A stretch of 21,997 nucleotides of DNA from contig NZ_CAMLDP010000025.1 in NCBI RefSeq assembly GCF_946478925.1, positions 1 through 21,997 of the forward strand. Reading direction: 5' to 3'. The notes beneath the pieces were generated by a model. The model saw nothing but the letters and a program-made list of their open reading frames with translations. It was not told the DNA's origin and searched no databases. Below, one piece after another: positions 1 to 6,573 of the stretch (position 1 is its first letter; each line of letters starts with the position of its first letter). The position numbers and the translations under genes are program-made. The stretch comes from an uncultured Nitrososphaera sp. Lineage in GTDB: Archaea > Thermoproteota > Nitrososphaeria > Nitrososphaerales > Nitrososphaeraceae.

Positions 1-22
1 AGGTAGGTAATTCTTACTAGGT

Positions 23-424
23 ATGTCCGAAAAACCAGCAACAGACCCAAAGCAAGGTGCTACATGCGAGGTAATCGACATCTGGGAGGTCCTAGGCAAG
101 CGCTGGTCGCTTCTTATCATAAAGAACCTCAGCACAAAAGAGACGATACGTTTTAACGAGCTAAAGAGGGCGCTTGCAGGCATAAGCAGCACCGTGCTGT
201 CAGAGCGCCTGCTGGAGCTGGAACGAGAAGGTCTCGTGACGAAAAAAATCTATCCTGAGGTTCCGCCAAGGGTGGAATACAGCCTGACTGTGCAGGCAAA
301 AGAGCTTGAAATGATAATAAAAGAGCTGGCGCGCTGGGTCGGTCGGTGGAAGCGGCCCCAAAGCATCACTGCGCCGGCAGTGGCGACAAAAAAAGAAGAG
401 CCGGGCTCTCCTACAGCTTCTTGA
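23..424 (+). CDS. HxlR-family winged-helix transcriptional regulator
   Basis: This 133-residue protein has the HxlR layout: a lone N-terminal Cys15, the family signature around residues 20-35 (GKRWSLLIIKNL), a winged helix (about 35-90, with ISSTVLSERLLELEREGLV as recognition helix and wing entry) and the usual PPRVEYSLT strand. HxlR proteins are cytoplasmic DNA-binding dimers, and in several characterised members the N-terminal Cys senses reactive electrophiles or disulfide stress; that role is inferred here. The ATG at 23 lies only 22 bases into the window, so the promoter is mostly out of view; AGGTA occurs three times in those bases. The 3' end overlaps the convergent proteasome alpha gene by 14 nt. 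The Lys/Glu/Pro-rich tail after residue 110 is probably disordered. The target is unknown. Confidence 0.93.
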   Translation: MSEKPATDPKQGATCEVIDIWEVLGKRWSLLIIKNLSTKETIRFNELKRALAGISSTVLSERLLELEREGLVTKKIYPEVPPRVEYSLTVQAKELEMIIKELARWVGRWKRPQSITAPAVATKKEEPGSPTAS

Positions 425-1079
425 ATTTGCCCTCCTTTGCAGTTACCACGCCCGTCTCGATTACTGGGCGTTCGCCAAGCGCCTTTTCTATCGCCCTGTT
501 GCTCAGCTGCGCCGCCTGCTCCACGGTCATGTCGGCGCTGTACTCGCTCTGTATGACTTCAAGCGCGCTGTCTGCCGACTGGCCTATCGCAAAGCCCGCC
601 CCGCGGAAGTAGGTGCCGCTTGGATCCACCTGGTACATGTGCACTCCTGTCTGGTCTGCGCCTGCGATTATCACCGACGCCGCCTGTGGCCTCACCGCGT
701 AGATGGTGTAGTTGTGCAGATATCCGCCGAGGTGCTTTGTCAGCGAGCCGATGTCTATCGGGCTTTCAAACGAGAGTCTGTGCTTTTGCGCCTCAAGCCT
801 CAGCTCGTCTATGAGCTGCAAGATGTCGCCGATGTACCCTGAGCCCGTCGCTCCTACGTGGCCATCGATGGGGAACACCTTTTCTGTCGGTTCCATCAGC
901 GGCCTTGCGGGCTTGATGTGGCTTGCAAGGAGCGCAAAGTTTGGCGTCTTTATGCCTATCGTAGTCGAGCCTCTGTTTACTGCCTCCAGCGCGCTGTCCA
1001 CCAGCACGAGCCTGCCCTCGGGCCCATAGAACGATGGGTAGCGGTTGCTGAATCCTCCTGCTCCACCAGCTTCTGCCAT
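411..1079 (-). CDS. psmA: Proteasome alpha-type subunit, divergent
   Basis: This 222-residue Ntn-hydrolase-fold protein is alpha type, not beta type: an N-terminal extension leads into GPEGRL (about 20-24), then EAVNRGSTTIGIK (32-44), with no N-terminal Thr. Alpha rings form the non-proteolytic entry gate of the 20S core and dock ATPases such as PAN or Cdc48. Lys67 in the EKV motif matches the lysine that anchors the ATPase HbYX tail in Thermoplasma alpha. However, the gate motif Tyr-Asp-Arg, nearly invariant in canonical alpha subunits, reads Ser-Asn-Arg (11-13), and the usual QVEYA reads LVDSA. Its ATG overlaps the beta stop by one base (TAATG), so the two are almost certainly one transcript and translationally coupled. 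It could be a paralogue of a canonical psmA elsewhere. Fold call sure; standard gate function less so. Confidence 0.88.
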   Translation of the reverse strand: MAEAGGAGGFSNRYPSFYGPEGRLVLVDSALEAVNRGSTTIGIKTPNFALLASHIKPARPLMEPTEKVFPIDGHVGATGSGYIGDILQLIDELRLEAQKHRLSFESPIDIGSLTKHLGGYLHNYTIYAVRPQAASVIIAGADQTGVHMYQVDPSGTYFRGAGFAIGQSADSALEVIQSEYSADMTVEQAAQLSNRAIEKALGERPVIETGVVTAKEGKFKKL

Positions 1080-1672
1080 TATGAAGACACCCCCTTGCTA
1101 CTGACTGTAGCTGTCACCAGATTCGGTATCACCATAGTGTCGATGCCGTTTCCAGAACCCGGGTCACGCTCCATCGCCGCGGCGACTGCCTTTGACGCCA
1201 TCTCTTTTGCCTCCTCATTTGTGATGTCCTTCCGGTACAAGCTCTCAAGAACACCGTACGCTATGGGCGAGCCCGAGCCGGATGAGGCAAAGTCCTCGCC
1301 GATTACTGCGCCGCTCATGTCTGCCGTGTACACGTGCCCTCCTTCTCCGTCGACCCCTGCCACTAGCAACTCCACGAAATACGGCTGGTAGTTTCTCAGT
1401 CCCGAGTACGTCAGGTTGGCTATCAGCCGCGCGGATTCCTTGACAGTGAGCGGGAAGCCTCTGCGGAGCTCCATCAGTTTGCGCTCGGCCTTGGCCACCT
1501 TTATCAGGTACTCTGCATCTGACAGCTGGCCCGCTATCGCTACTGCCAGCGTGTCGTCTATCTTGGCTATTTTCTGCGTTATCTTGGACCCGATGAAAAA
1601 GCCCTTGCTCGCCCTCTTGTCGGAGCCGAGCACGACCCCTTCCCTGGTCTTGATGCCGACTATCGTTGTCAT
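1079..1672 (-). CDS. psmB: Proteasome beta-type subunit (catalytic)
   Basis: This is the proteolytic subunit of the archaeal 20S proteasome, 197 residues. The chain begins Met-Thr-Thr-Ile-Val-Gly, so Met removal would expose the catalytic Thr directly, with no propeptide to cleave. Numbered from that Thr, Asp17, Arg19 and Lys33 are all in place (GSDKRAS and the QK of ITQKIAKID), and the later active-site segment DPGSGNGID (about 161-169) supplies the conserved Asp/Ser residues. All catalytic residues therefore look intact. It leads a two-gene operon with the downstream alpha-type subunit (1-nt overlap). The lack of a propeptide and the pairing with an atypical alpha suggest a specialised core particle, but this is inferred. 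AT-rich candidates for its promoter are attaatt (1698-1704) and gatataaag (1771-1779). Confidence 0.93.
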   Translation of the reverse strand: MTTIVGIKTREGVVLGSDKRASKGFFIGSKITQKIAKIDDTLAVAIAGQLSDAEYLIKVAKAERKLMELRRGFPLTVKESARLIANLTYSGLRNYQPYFVELLVAGVDGEGGHVYTADMSGAVIGEDFASSGSGSPIAYGVLESLYRKDITNEEAKEMASKAVAAAMERDPGSGNGIDTMVIPNLVTATVSSKGVSS

Positions 1673-1779
1673 TTGGTTATAGTATGGAATGCAGGCGATT
1701 AATTGACCGCGGATGCGATAAAGTGGTCACATCTGCTATTCCTGAACAGGCAGCTCTACTACTCTGTCATGATATAAAG

Positions 1780-1787
1780 CGAAAAAA
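1780..1787 (-). terminator. U-tract terminator after the winged-helix gene
   Basis: Read on the minus strand, the stop of the winged-helix gene is followed at once by TAGCTTTTTTCGC. A run of six T is a typical archaeal intrinsic termination signal. No strong hairpin is present, as is usual in archaea. Confidence 0.45.
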
Positions 1788-1788
1788 G

Positions 1789-2505
1789 CTAGTTGTTCTG
1801 CGCCGGCCCGCGGCGCAGCACGTACGCGTTCGCCGGGGCAAGCCGGTCCTGAAGGATTTTCGTTATCTGCTCATATATCGCATACGAGCCAACCATTGCC
1901 TGCAATTTTTCCTTCTCCGACGCGGCGTTCGTCTCGATGACGACATAGTCGGAAACCATTCTGAGGTTTATCTGGAACGAGCCGTCGTCGCTTGCCCACT
2001 GCAAGGTAAAGCCAGTGCCGCTTTCAATGAGCCCGACCCAGCGGAGGTTGCGGAACCACTTGCCGATGAGCGCGCGCACGATCTCTAGCGGCCTGATGTT
2101 CACCGGGACGTACGTCTGGAGCAACTGCATGTACTCTCTGCCTTTTGGCACAGCGATTATGCTTCTCCCTGTCTTTGCCGCTGCGGCAGCAGTCTCTCCG
2201 ACCTTGCTCAGCCTGTAACCTGTCTGAGACTTTTCCACCAGGCCCATCTCTTCCAGCCTGTGGAGCGCCCTTGAGAGGCTCTGCTGGTGTATGTGGAGCT
2301 TGCGCATGATGCCCTTGAAAGAGTAGTTGGAGCCCTCTTCCTCGTTGAGGAGCGAAAGTACCTTTGTGTCGTTTCCGTGGAGGTCGTCTGCCGAGAATGC
2401 ATTCTCGTCCTGCACCAGCACCTGCTTGCCACTAGCAACCTCCTTCTGGCTGCTCTCAGCTTGCTGCTCTAGCTTTTGTGCCACGACTTCGGCGTCCTTT
2501 TCCAC
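1789..2505 (-). CDS. Winged-helix (MarR/ArsR-like) DNA-binding protein
   Basis: The protein has 238 residues and a GTG start. An N-terminal polar segment rich in Gln/Glu (1-45) is probably coiled or disordered. A winged helix follows (about 46-110), with a recognition helix near HQQSLSRALHRLEEMGLVEKS and a wing at TGYRLSKVGE. The C-terminal half (about 115-230) is an alpha/beta domain I do not recognise, perhaps for ligand binding or dimerisation. Regulatory function is inferred from the winged helix alone. The start codon fits a TATA-like box (about 2529-2537) roughly 26 bp before the expected transcription start, so the message would be nearly leaderless. Two inverted repeats at this promoter suggest autoregulation. 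It could alternatively be a chromatin-associated helix-turn-helix protein. Confidence 0.85.
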   Translation of the reverse strand: MEKDAEVVAQKLEQQAESSQKEVASGKQVLVQDENAFSADDLHGNDTKVLSLLNEEEGSNYSFKGIMRKLHIHQQSLSRALHRLEEMGLVEKSQTGYRLSKVGETAAAAAKTGRSIIAVPKGREYMQLLQTYVPVNIRPLEIVRALIGKWFRNLRWVGLIESGTGFTLQWASDDGSFQINLRMVSDYVVIETNAASEKEKLQAMVGSYAIYEQITKILQDRLAPANAYVLRRGPAQNN

Positions 2506-2510
2506 TTAGG

Positions 2511-2556
2511 GTCTATAGACAAATTGACGATATAAATGATAAAGTAGCAATATCGT
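2511..2556 (-). promoter_or_regulatory. Promoter with two inverted repeats upstream of the winged-helix gene
   Basis: On the minus strand a TATA-like element (ATTTATATC, about 2529-2537) sits about 26 bp before the GTG start at 2505. A perfect 10-bp palindrome GTCTATAGAC (2511-2520) lies between it and the start. A second inverted repeat, ACGATAT (2527-2533) and ATATCGT (2550-2556), has one arm within the TATA box. A protein binding either would block TBP/TFB or RNA polymerase, so autorepression is likely but unproven. Confidence 0.5.
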
Positions 2557-2639
2557 TAGTTGGTAAGTCGTGGAAAACTGCTTCTTTATAAAGCACCGGA
2601 GCAGGTCGGGCGGTACGCGAGTACAGCAGATAAAAAAAT

Positions 2640-2795
2640 CTAGTTTATTTGTCGTTCCTCATCCTTTTCGTGCTCTTGGTTGTAATGGTACATGTACGCC
2701 GAGTCGCTGCTGAACGTCGCGTTGCATTTGCTGCAGACGACTGGTATGCCAGACCTGTCCCTGTCCTTTGGTATGTTGTCATTATAGTCTTGCAT
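2640..2795 (-). CDS. 51-residue C2H2 zinc-finger protein
   Basis: A small gene reading MQDYNDNIPK... with an intact C-x2-C-x12-H-x4-H finger (CSKC ... HYNQEH, residues 21-42) and a charged tail. The spacing is that of a classical C2H2 finger with the conserved Phe four residues after the second Cys and aromatic residues before the first His, so one Zn2+ is expected. Single-finger archaeal proteins of this size are usually guessed to bind nucleic acid or partner proteins; its role here is unknown. An A/T-rich stretch (2810-2827) lies about 20-30 bp before the ATG and may give a nearly leaderless message. It sits downstream of aIF1 on the same strand (58-bp gap) but probably has its own promoter. 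Confidence 0.75.
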   Translation of the reverse strand: MQDYNDNIPKDRDRSGIPVVCSKCNATFSSDSAYMYHYNQEHEKDEERQIN

Positions 2796-2853
2796 AGTGC
2801 GCGTTTTTCACAATAAAAAATTAAAAGAATTACGTTGCCTGCCTGCTTCCATT

Positions 2854-3141
2854 TTACATTACCTCGATTGAATCCTCGCCAAAGCCCATCGAGACTAGCA
2901 TGTTCTTGACGGTGTCTCTGTGGTCGCCCTGCAATATTATCTGGCCGTCCTTGAATGTGCCTCCAGTCCCTATCTTTGTCTTTAGCTTTCTTGTGATCTC
3001 TGGCGCGTCCTTGCGGTCGTGCAGCCCCGAGATTACCGTGCTAGGTTTGTTCCACTTGCGGATGTCTTTAGATATTATTATCCGCGCCCGCTCCTTGTCA
3101 AGCTCTTTTACGAGCTCGTCCATCGAAAAATCGTCAGACAC
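2854..3141 (-). CDS. sui1: Translation initiation factor aIF1 (SUI1 family)
   Basis: This 95-residue protein is a typical-length archaeal SUI1/aIF1. The SUI1 domain fills residues about 20-95: a basic strand (ARIIISKDIRKWNKPSTVISGL), the TRKLKTKIGTGGTFKDG loop and the IILQGDHRDTVKNMLVSMGF helix, all hallmarks of the family. It binds the 30S subunit near the P site and, with aIF2 and aIF1A, monitors initiator tRNA-start codon pairing. That matters in a genome region where GTG and TTG starts are common. The ATG at 3141 gives the expected short acidic N-terminal tail. It is monocistronic as far as can be seen; the htrA-like gene upstream ends 52 bp away behind a U-tract. Confidence 0.96.
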   Translation of the reverse strand: MSDDFSMDELVKELDKERARIIISKDIRKWNKPSTVISGLHDRKDAPEITRKLKTKIGTGGTFKDGQIILQGDHRDTVKNMLVSMGFGEDSIEVM

Positions 3142-3171
3142 TGAGGATAACTAGGACTCCTATACTCAAAA

Positions 3172-3190
3172 ACCTTTTTGAAAAAAAGGT
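3172..3190 (-). terminator. Hairpin with U7 tract downstream of the HtrA-like gene
   Basis: An inverted repeat ACCTTTTT / AAAAAGGT (arms 3172-3179 and 3183-3190, 3-nt loop) lies 4 nt after the protease stop at 3194. On the minus strand it contains seven consecutive T. This is a good termination signal for the protease transcript and insulates aIF1. Confidence 0.5.
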
Positions 3191-3193
3191 GGG

Positions 3194-4135
3194 TCAGGAG
3201 GGGCGCTCGTCCACCTCCACGCCCACATGGAATTGTCGCCCATAGCGGTTCACAGTCACCGCGATGTTGTTGCCCGGCTTTTTGCCCTTGACGTGCGACG
3301 CCACCTGCGACGGGTCGTCAACCGCGCTCCCGTCTATCTCCTCAATGATGTCGCCTCTCCTCAGCCCCGCGTCGTCCGCCGGGCTGTAGGGCTCTACTCC
3401 TGCGACCAGCGCGCCGGCAGAGCTTGGCGGAAGGCCAAAGTGACGTGCAAGCTGCGGAGTCACCTTCACCGACGCAACGCCTATCCACGGCCTGCTCACC
3501 TTTCCTTTCTCCACAAGCTCCTTCAGTATCGCCTTGGCGGTATTGATGGGAACTGCAAAGCCAATCCCTTGCGCGTACGGCATGTTGGCAGTGTTTATTG
3601 CTATTACTTCGCCCTTGGTGTTGACAAGTGGTCCGCCCGAGTTGCCCGGGTTGATGGCTGCATCGGTCTGTATCAGCTCAAGCACACCGGTCCTTGCCTG
3701 TATGCTCCTTTTCAGCGAGCTTACGATTCCGGCAGTCACCGCTGGCCCGCCAGTCAGCCCAAACGGGTTGCCTATAGCTATCACAATCTGGCCGGCCTTT
3801 AGCGCGGCCGAGTCGCCAAGCGAGGCTGCAGGCAGCGGGTCTTCCGACTCTACCTTAATCACCGCAAGGTCTGTCGCCTCGTCCGACCCGACTACTTTGC
3901 CGCGCAGCACCTTGCCGTCTGCAAACGTCACCTTCAGCCGCTCTGCGTCGTCAATCACGTGGTTGTTGGTCAGGATGTAGCCCTTCTCGTCTATCACGAC
4001 GCCCGAGCCGACACCTTCCACAGGAAAGACGCGGAACAGCTGGTCGTGCATCATGCGTACGCTTGCAATGTTCACGACGCTCCCGCTCACCTTGTCCACC
4101 GCGCTTACTAGTGTGTTTTCGTCAACTGGTAACAC
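3194..4135 (-). CDS. HtrA/DegP-like serine protease with one PDZ domain
   Basis: The protein has 313 residues. The trypsin-like domain (about 1-200) keeps the whole triad: His59 in TNNHV, Asp89 in ATDLAV and Ser166 in GNSGGPL. A single PDZ domain follows (about 215-305, substrate-binding loop near GALVAG; AGLRRGDII helix). HtrA proteases degrade or hold misfolded proteins. Unlike bacterial DegP/DegS there is no signal peptide or membrane anchor in this frame; the GTG start leads straight into the protease domain. It should therefore be cytoplasmic unless translation begins further upstream, which the close neighbouring gene (74 bp) hardly allows. A purine-rich GAAGGTGG about 9 nt before the GTG could act as a ribosome-binding site. 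It is probably transcribed alone or with the flavin reductase upstream. Confidence 0.94.
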   Translation of the reverse strand: MLPVDENTLVSAVDKVSGSVVNIASVRMMHDQLFRVFPVEGVGSGVVIDEKGYILTNNHVIDDAERLKVTFADGKVLRGKVVGSDEATDLAVIKVESEDPLPAASLGDSAALKAGQIVIAIGNPFGLTGGPAVTAGIVSSLKRSIQARTGVLELIQTDAAINPGNSGGPLVNTKGEVIAINTANMPYAQGIGFAVPINTAKAILKELVEKGKVSRPWIGVASVKVTPQLARHFGLPPSSAGALVAGVEPYSPADDAGLRRGDIIEEIDGSAVDDPSQVASHVKGKKPGNNIAVTVNRYGRQFHVGVEVDERPS

Positions 4136-4209
4136 GTTGTTTTGCCACCTTCTTCATGCGTTCCTATTGCACAAAAGAGGCTAAATCGACCGGCTATGCG
4201 GAAACCCGG

Positions 4210-4815
4210 TCACGCCTGGCGGTAGCGCGCTGCAAACGTTTCGCTGTCGCTTCCCGCAAGGTCCTGCAGGAACTGGCCCCTGATGAGCCGGCCGTATGTG
4301 ACTAGGTCGCGGCCCATCATGTTCAGCCTCTGCTCTATCCTTGCATTTGACAGCTGGCCTGACGTAAAGTCCTGCTCGCCGTTTACAGACACGCCGTAGG
4401 GCAGGCTCCAGCCGTAGCACTGACGCACCGCCGTGCGCATCTGGTCCATCACCGTCAGCCCTTTTTCGTGCGACGCTACGACATAGCCAAACGCCTTTCC
4501 CGCAAACTCTTCGTAGAAATAGTCGAGAAAGTTCTTTAGCGCGCCGGAGATCGAGCCGTGGTAGTCAGGCGACGCAAGTATGAACGCGTCAGCCCATTCC
4601 ACGTCTGCAGTCACTCTTGCAAGCGCCGGCGACGAGCTCGCACCTGAAGAAGCATATATCGGAAGGTCCGCCTTGGCAAGCTCTAGCAGGCGCACCTGCG
4701 CGCCATGCCTCTTGGCGCTTTCAAGCGCCACGTTGAGCGCGCGCTTGCCGTACGAGCCGTCGCGCATGCTGCCGGCCACTCCGAGCACCTTGAGCTCATC
4801 AATATTTGTTGACAT
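4210..4815 (-). CDS. NADPH-dependent FMN reductase-like flavoprotein
   Basis: At 201 residues this fits the NADPH-dependent FMN reductase (flavodoxin-like) family. The N-terminal GVAGSMRDGSYGKRAL (about 12-27) is the FMN phosphate-binding loop, and ASPDYHGSISGALKNFLDYF (about 80-99) matches the second flavin-binding signature. These enzymes reduce FMN, quinones or azo compounds in the cytosol with NAD(P)H; the substrate cannot be read here. The gene overlaps the end of the pirin gene by 17 nt and is surely co-transcribed with it. Pirin/flavin reductase pairing suggests a role in quinone or aromatic-compound or oxidative-stress metabolism (inferred). An imperfectly spaced GACCGG / CCGGTC inverted repeat lies just past the stop. 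Confidence 0.93.
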   Translation of the reverse strand: MSTNIDELKVLGVAGSMRDGSYGKRALNVALESAKRHGAQVRLLELAKADLPIYASSGASSSPALARVTADVEWADAFILASPDYHGSISGALKNFLDYFYEEFAGKAFGYVVASHEKGLTVMDQMRTAVRQCYGWSLPYGVSVNGEQDFTSGQLSNARIEQRLNMMGRDLVTYGRLIRGQFLQDLAGSDSETFAARYRQA

Positions 4816-5539
4816 CGTATCTCCCCGGAAGGTCTATGAGCAAAAGCTCTACCCGTTTATCAGCCTTTATCGTTACCCTACTCTCATCTTCAATCCTTGC
4901 GGCGTCCTGCTTTTGCATCTTCTGGCCATTGACTGTGGCACCGCCGTCTATAACAAAGACGTACGCCTTTCTCCCCGGCGCAAGGGCATACTCCACTTGC
5001 TTGCCGGCGCCAAGCGACGACACGTGCATCGAGGCATCCTGGTGTATGTGGACTGCCTTGCCGGCGTCGTTGTTGTCTGCACCTTGCGCGACTACAACCG
5101 GAAGCAGCCGGTCTCTGCGCTCGTCTGCATCAAACTTTTGCTGCTCCCACGAAGGAGTAAGCCCGCGCCTGTCTGCCTGTACCCACATCTGCAAAAGCCT
5201 GAGGGGCTTTTCCTTGGAGTGATTGTATTCCGAGTGCACAATGCCGGTGCCGGCAGTCATCCTCTGTATCTCGCCTGCAGAGATGACGCCGTGGTTGCCT
5301 CTGTCGTCGCGGTGCTCAAGCTCACCCTCGATGACATAGGTGACTATCTCCATGTCGCGGTGCGGGTGGAACCCGAACCCCTTGCTCGGCTTTATCACGT
5401 CGTCATTGAACACGCGCAGCGGCCCAAAGCCCATGTTCTGCGGGTCGCGGTAAAAGTCAAACGAAAAGTGCCAGTACGTTGACAGCCAGTCATCTTCTTG
5501 GTGATGAAAGTGCTCGCCTGCTCTGACTATTCTTATCAC
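4799..5539 (-). CDS. Pirin-family bicupin protein
   Basis: This 246-residue protein is a pirin. The N-terminal cupin holds the iron ligands His58, His60 (FHPHRDMEIVTYV), His102 and Glu104 (TGIVHSEYN), spaced as in structurally known pirins. The second cupin (about 135-235) is divergent and lacks an obvious metal site. Some bacterial pirins such as YhhW show quercetinase activity, others bind proteins; the role in archaea is not settled. GTG start at 5539. The element TTATTTAAGC (5561-5570) on the opposite sense gives a TATA box about 26 bp upstream, so the transcript is expected to begin at or within a few bases of the GTG. It leads the pirin-flavin reductase operon. Confidence 0.95.
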   Translation of the reverse strand: MIRIVRAGEHFHHQEDDWLSTYWHFSFDFYRDPQNMGFGPLRVFNDDVIKPSKGFGFHPHRDMEIVTYVIEGELEHRDDRGNHGVISAGEIQRMTAGTGIVHSEYNHSKEKPLRLLQMWVQADRRGLTPSWEQQKFDADERRDRLLPVVVAQGADNNDAGKAVHIHQDASMHVSSLGAGKQVEYALAPGRKAYVFVIDGGATVNGQKMQKQDAARIEDESRVTIKADKRVELLLIDLPGRYDVNKY

Positions 5540-5560
5540 GCAATATTCATTCCAAGCGCG

Positions 5561-5570
5561 TTATTTAAGC
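5561..5570 (-). promoter_or_regulatory. TATA box of the pirin-flavin reductase operon
   Basis: GCTTAAATAA on the minus strand, centred about 26 bp before the GTG start at 5539. The spacing predicts a leaderless message. No inverted repeat is evident. Confidence 0.5.
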
Positions 5571-5640
5571 ATGGTAGCAATTTCTGACTAAGTGGGTTTG
5601 TAAGACCTTTCCAAGTAGGCCGTGGCTTACCACCGTAACC

Positions 5641-6354
5641 TCAATCCTGCTCGGCGTTTGCAAGCGGGATGACAACCTTCTTTTCCTCGGCCGGCTTGGC
5701 ATCCTGCGTCGGCACTGTCACTATATCCGCCTCAACCTTGGGAACCTCTGTTGCAGCGGTGCCGGCAGTGCTACTACTACTGCCACCGCTGCTAATCTGC
5801 TTGCTCTTTATCAAAAAGTCCTTGAGGATCTTGCTGCGCTCGTCGCCCATCTCGCTCGTCTGGACCTCGAACACGCCGTGGATGATGAGCCTGTCGTCCT
5901 TCTGGTACAGCCCGACCTCGATAAGGCCGTGGCCGTTGCTAACGATTGCGTCCTTCATGCTGTCTATCAAAAGCTGCGTGTCAGGGTACGGGCGGGGGAC
6001 GTACGCGACTGCCTCGTCTATGATGGTGTCGCCGTAGACCATGACCGGGTTGTTTATGAGCATGTAGTTGGGAACTTTTATCAGCCTGCCGGTCCTGACA
6101 GAGGGCAGGCGCTCGCCGTCGCCCACTTCCATCACGGTCGTCCTCAAGAGGCCGATGTCCATCACGTCGCCCTTGGTGGTGCCAAGGCCGGCTCCCGTGA
6201 CCTTTATCCTGGTGCCGGGCTTGATGTCCTTGGTCTTTTTTATGACCACGGTCGCAAGCAGGTCTGCGATATAGTCCTTGAACACGAACGATATGCCCAT
6301 CGAGCTAAAGAGTATGCTAAAGATCGGCCAGTAGTCTAGGATCTCTCCGGACAT
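5641..6354 (-). CDS. Short MscS-family mechanosensitive channel-like protein
   Basis: The recognisable part aligns with the pore helix and beta domain of MscS: one hydrophobic segment (WPIFSILFSSMGISFVF, about 8-24) running into DYIADLLATVVI, then DIKPGTRIKVTGAGLGTTKGDVMDIGLLRTT (beta domain) and GRLIKVPNYMLINNPV. The cytoplasmic domain ends near residue 185. A Ser/Gly-rich linker and an acidic Pro/Lys tail follow. At about 237 residues it lacks the two outer helices (TM1, TM2) of E. coli MscS. An in-frame TAA lies just upstream, so the short N terminus is real in this sequence. I chose ATG at 6354 because AAAGGA precedes it at 12 nt; a TTG at 6366 is the alternative. Either a minimal channel, a soluble/peripheral relative or a 5'-truncated gene. 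Confidence 0.82.
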   Translation of the reverse strand: MSGEILDYWPIFSILFSSMGISFVFKDYIADLLATVVIKKTKDIKPGTRIKVTGAGLGTTKGDVMDIGLLRTTVMEVGDGERLPSVRTGRLIKVPNYMLINNPVMVYGDTIIDEAVAYVPRPYPDTQLLIDSMKDAIVSNGHGLIEVGLYQKDDRLIIHGVFEVQTSEMGDERSKILKDFLIKSKQISSGGSSSSTAGTAATEVPKVEADIVTVPTQDAKPAEEKKVVIPLANAEQD

Positions 6355-6429
6355 GTGCTCTGGCAATCCTTTGGCAGAATCAGGTTAAGCCATCGACTTG
6401 AAAACTTCTAACAACGTTATGAAATTCTG

Positions 6430-6573
6430 TTAAACCGTTATACGCCTTGCGCATGAGGTGCACTCGACAGTCACCGTGCCGGCATCGTCGTTGCGCTCTA
6501 TTATCCGGAACTTTTTGCCGCCGCAGCCCGGGCAGATGGGACACGCCCTCAAGCCTTTGACCACGTCTACCAC
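6430..6573 (-). CDS. Small zinc-ribbon protein
   Basis: The C-terminal 36 residues form a zinc ribbon: CPICPGCGG ... VECTSCARRITV, with Cys pairs about 20 residues apart. No wider homology is recognised. The frame is open to an ATG at 6675, which would give 81 residues, but that N-terminal part (an Arg7 run) lies antiphase over the conserved end of the NMN adenylyltransferase gene and looks like a shadow. I prefer the GTG at 6573, overlapping that gene by 7 nt and giving 47 residues. It would be the third gene of the MetRS-NMNAT operon. Comparable thaumarchaeal ribbons often accompany RNA or nucleotide enzymes; the function here is unknown. The start is uncertain. Confidence 0.6.
   Translation of the reverse strand: MVDVVKGLRACPICPGCGGKKFRIIERNDDAGTVTVECTSCARRITV

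Noticed and set aside
346..1682. Several long plus-strand frames opposite the proteasome genes
   Set aside because: Mirror frames of high-GC coding DNA with no recognisable protein motifs; the minus-strand proteasome motifs explain the region.
2570..2640. Possible structured RNA with GTAC-GCGA-GTAC hairpin near 2612-2626 and a plus-strand TATA-like TTTATAAAG
   Set aside because: The stem is only 4 bp, no C/D or H/ACA box is visible, and this lies in a simple 134-bp gap after the small zinc-finger gene. Not enough to call an ncRNA.
5600..5620. Short hairpin GTAGGC-CGTG-GCTTAC after the MscS-like gene
   Set aside because: Six base pairs with one G.U and no adjoining U tract; too weak to call a terminator.
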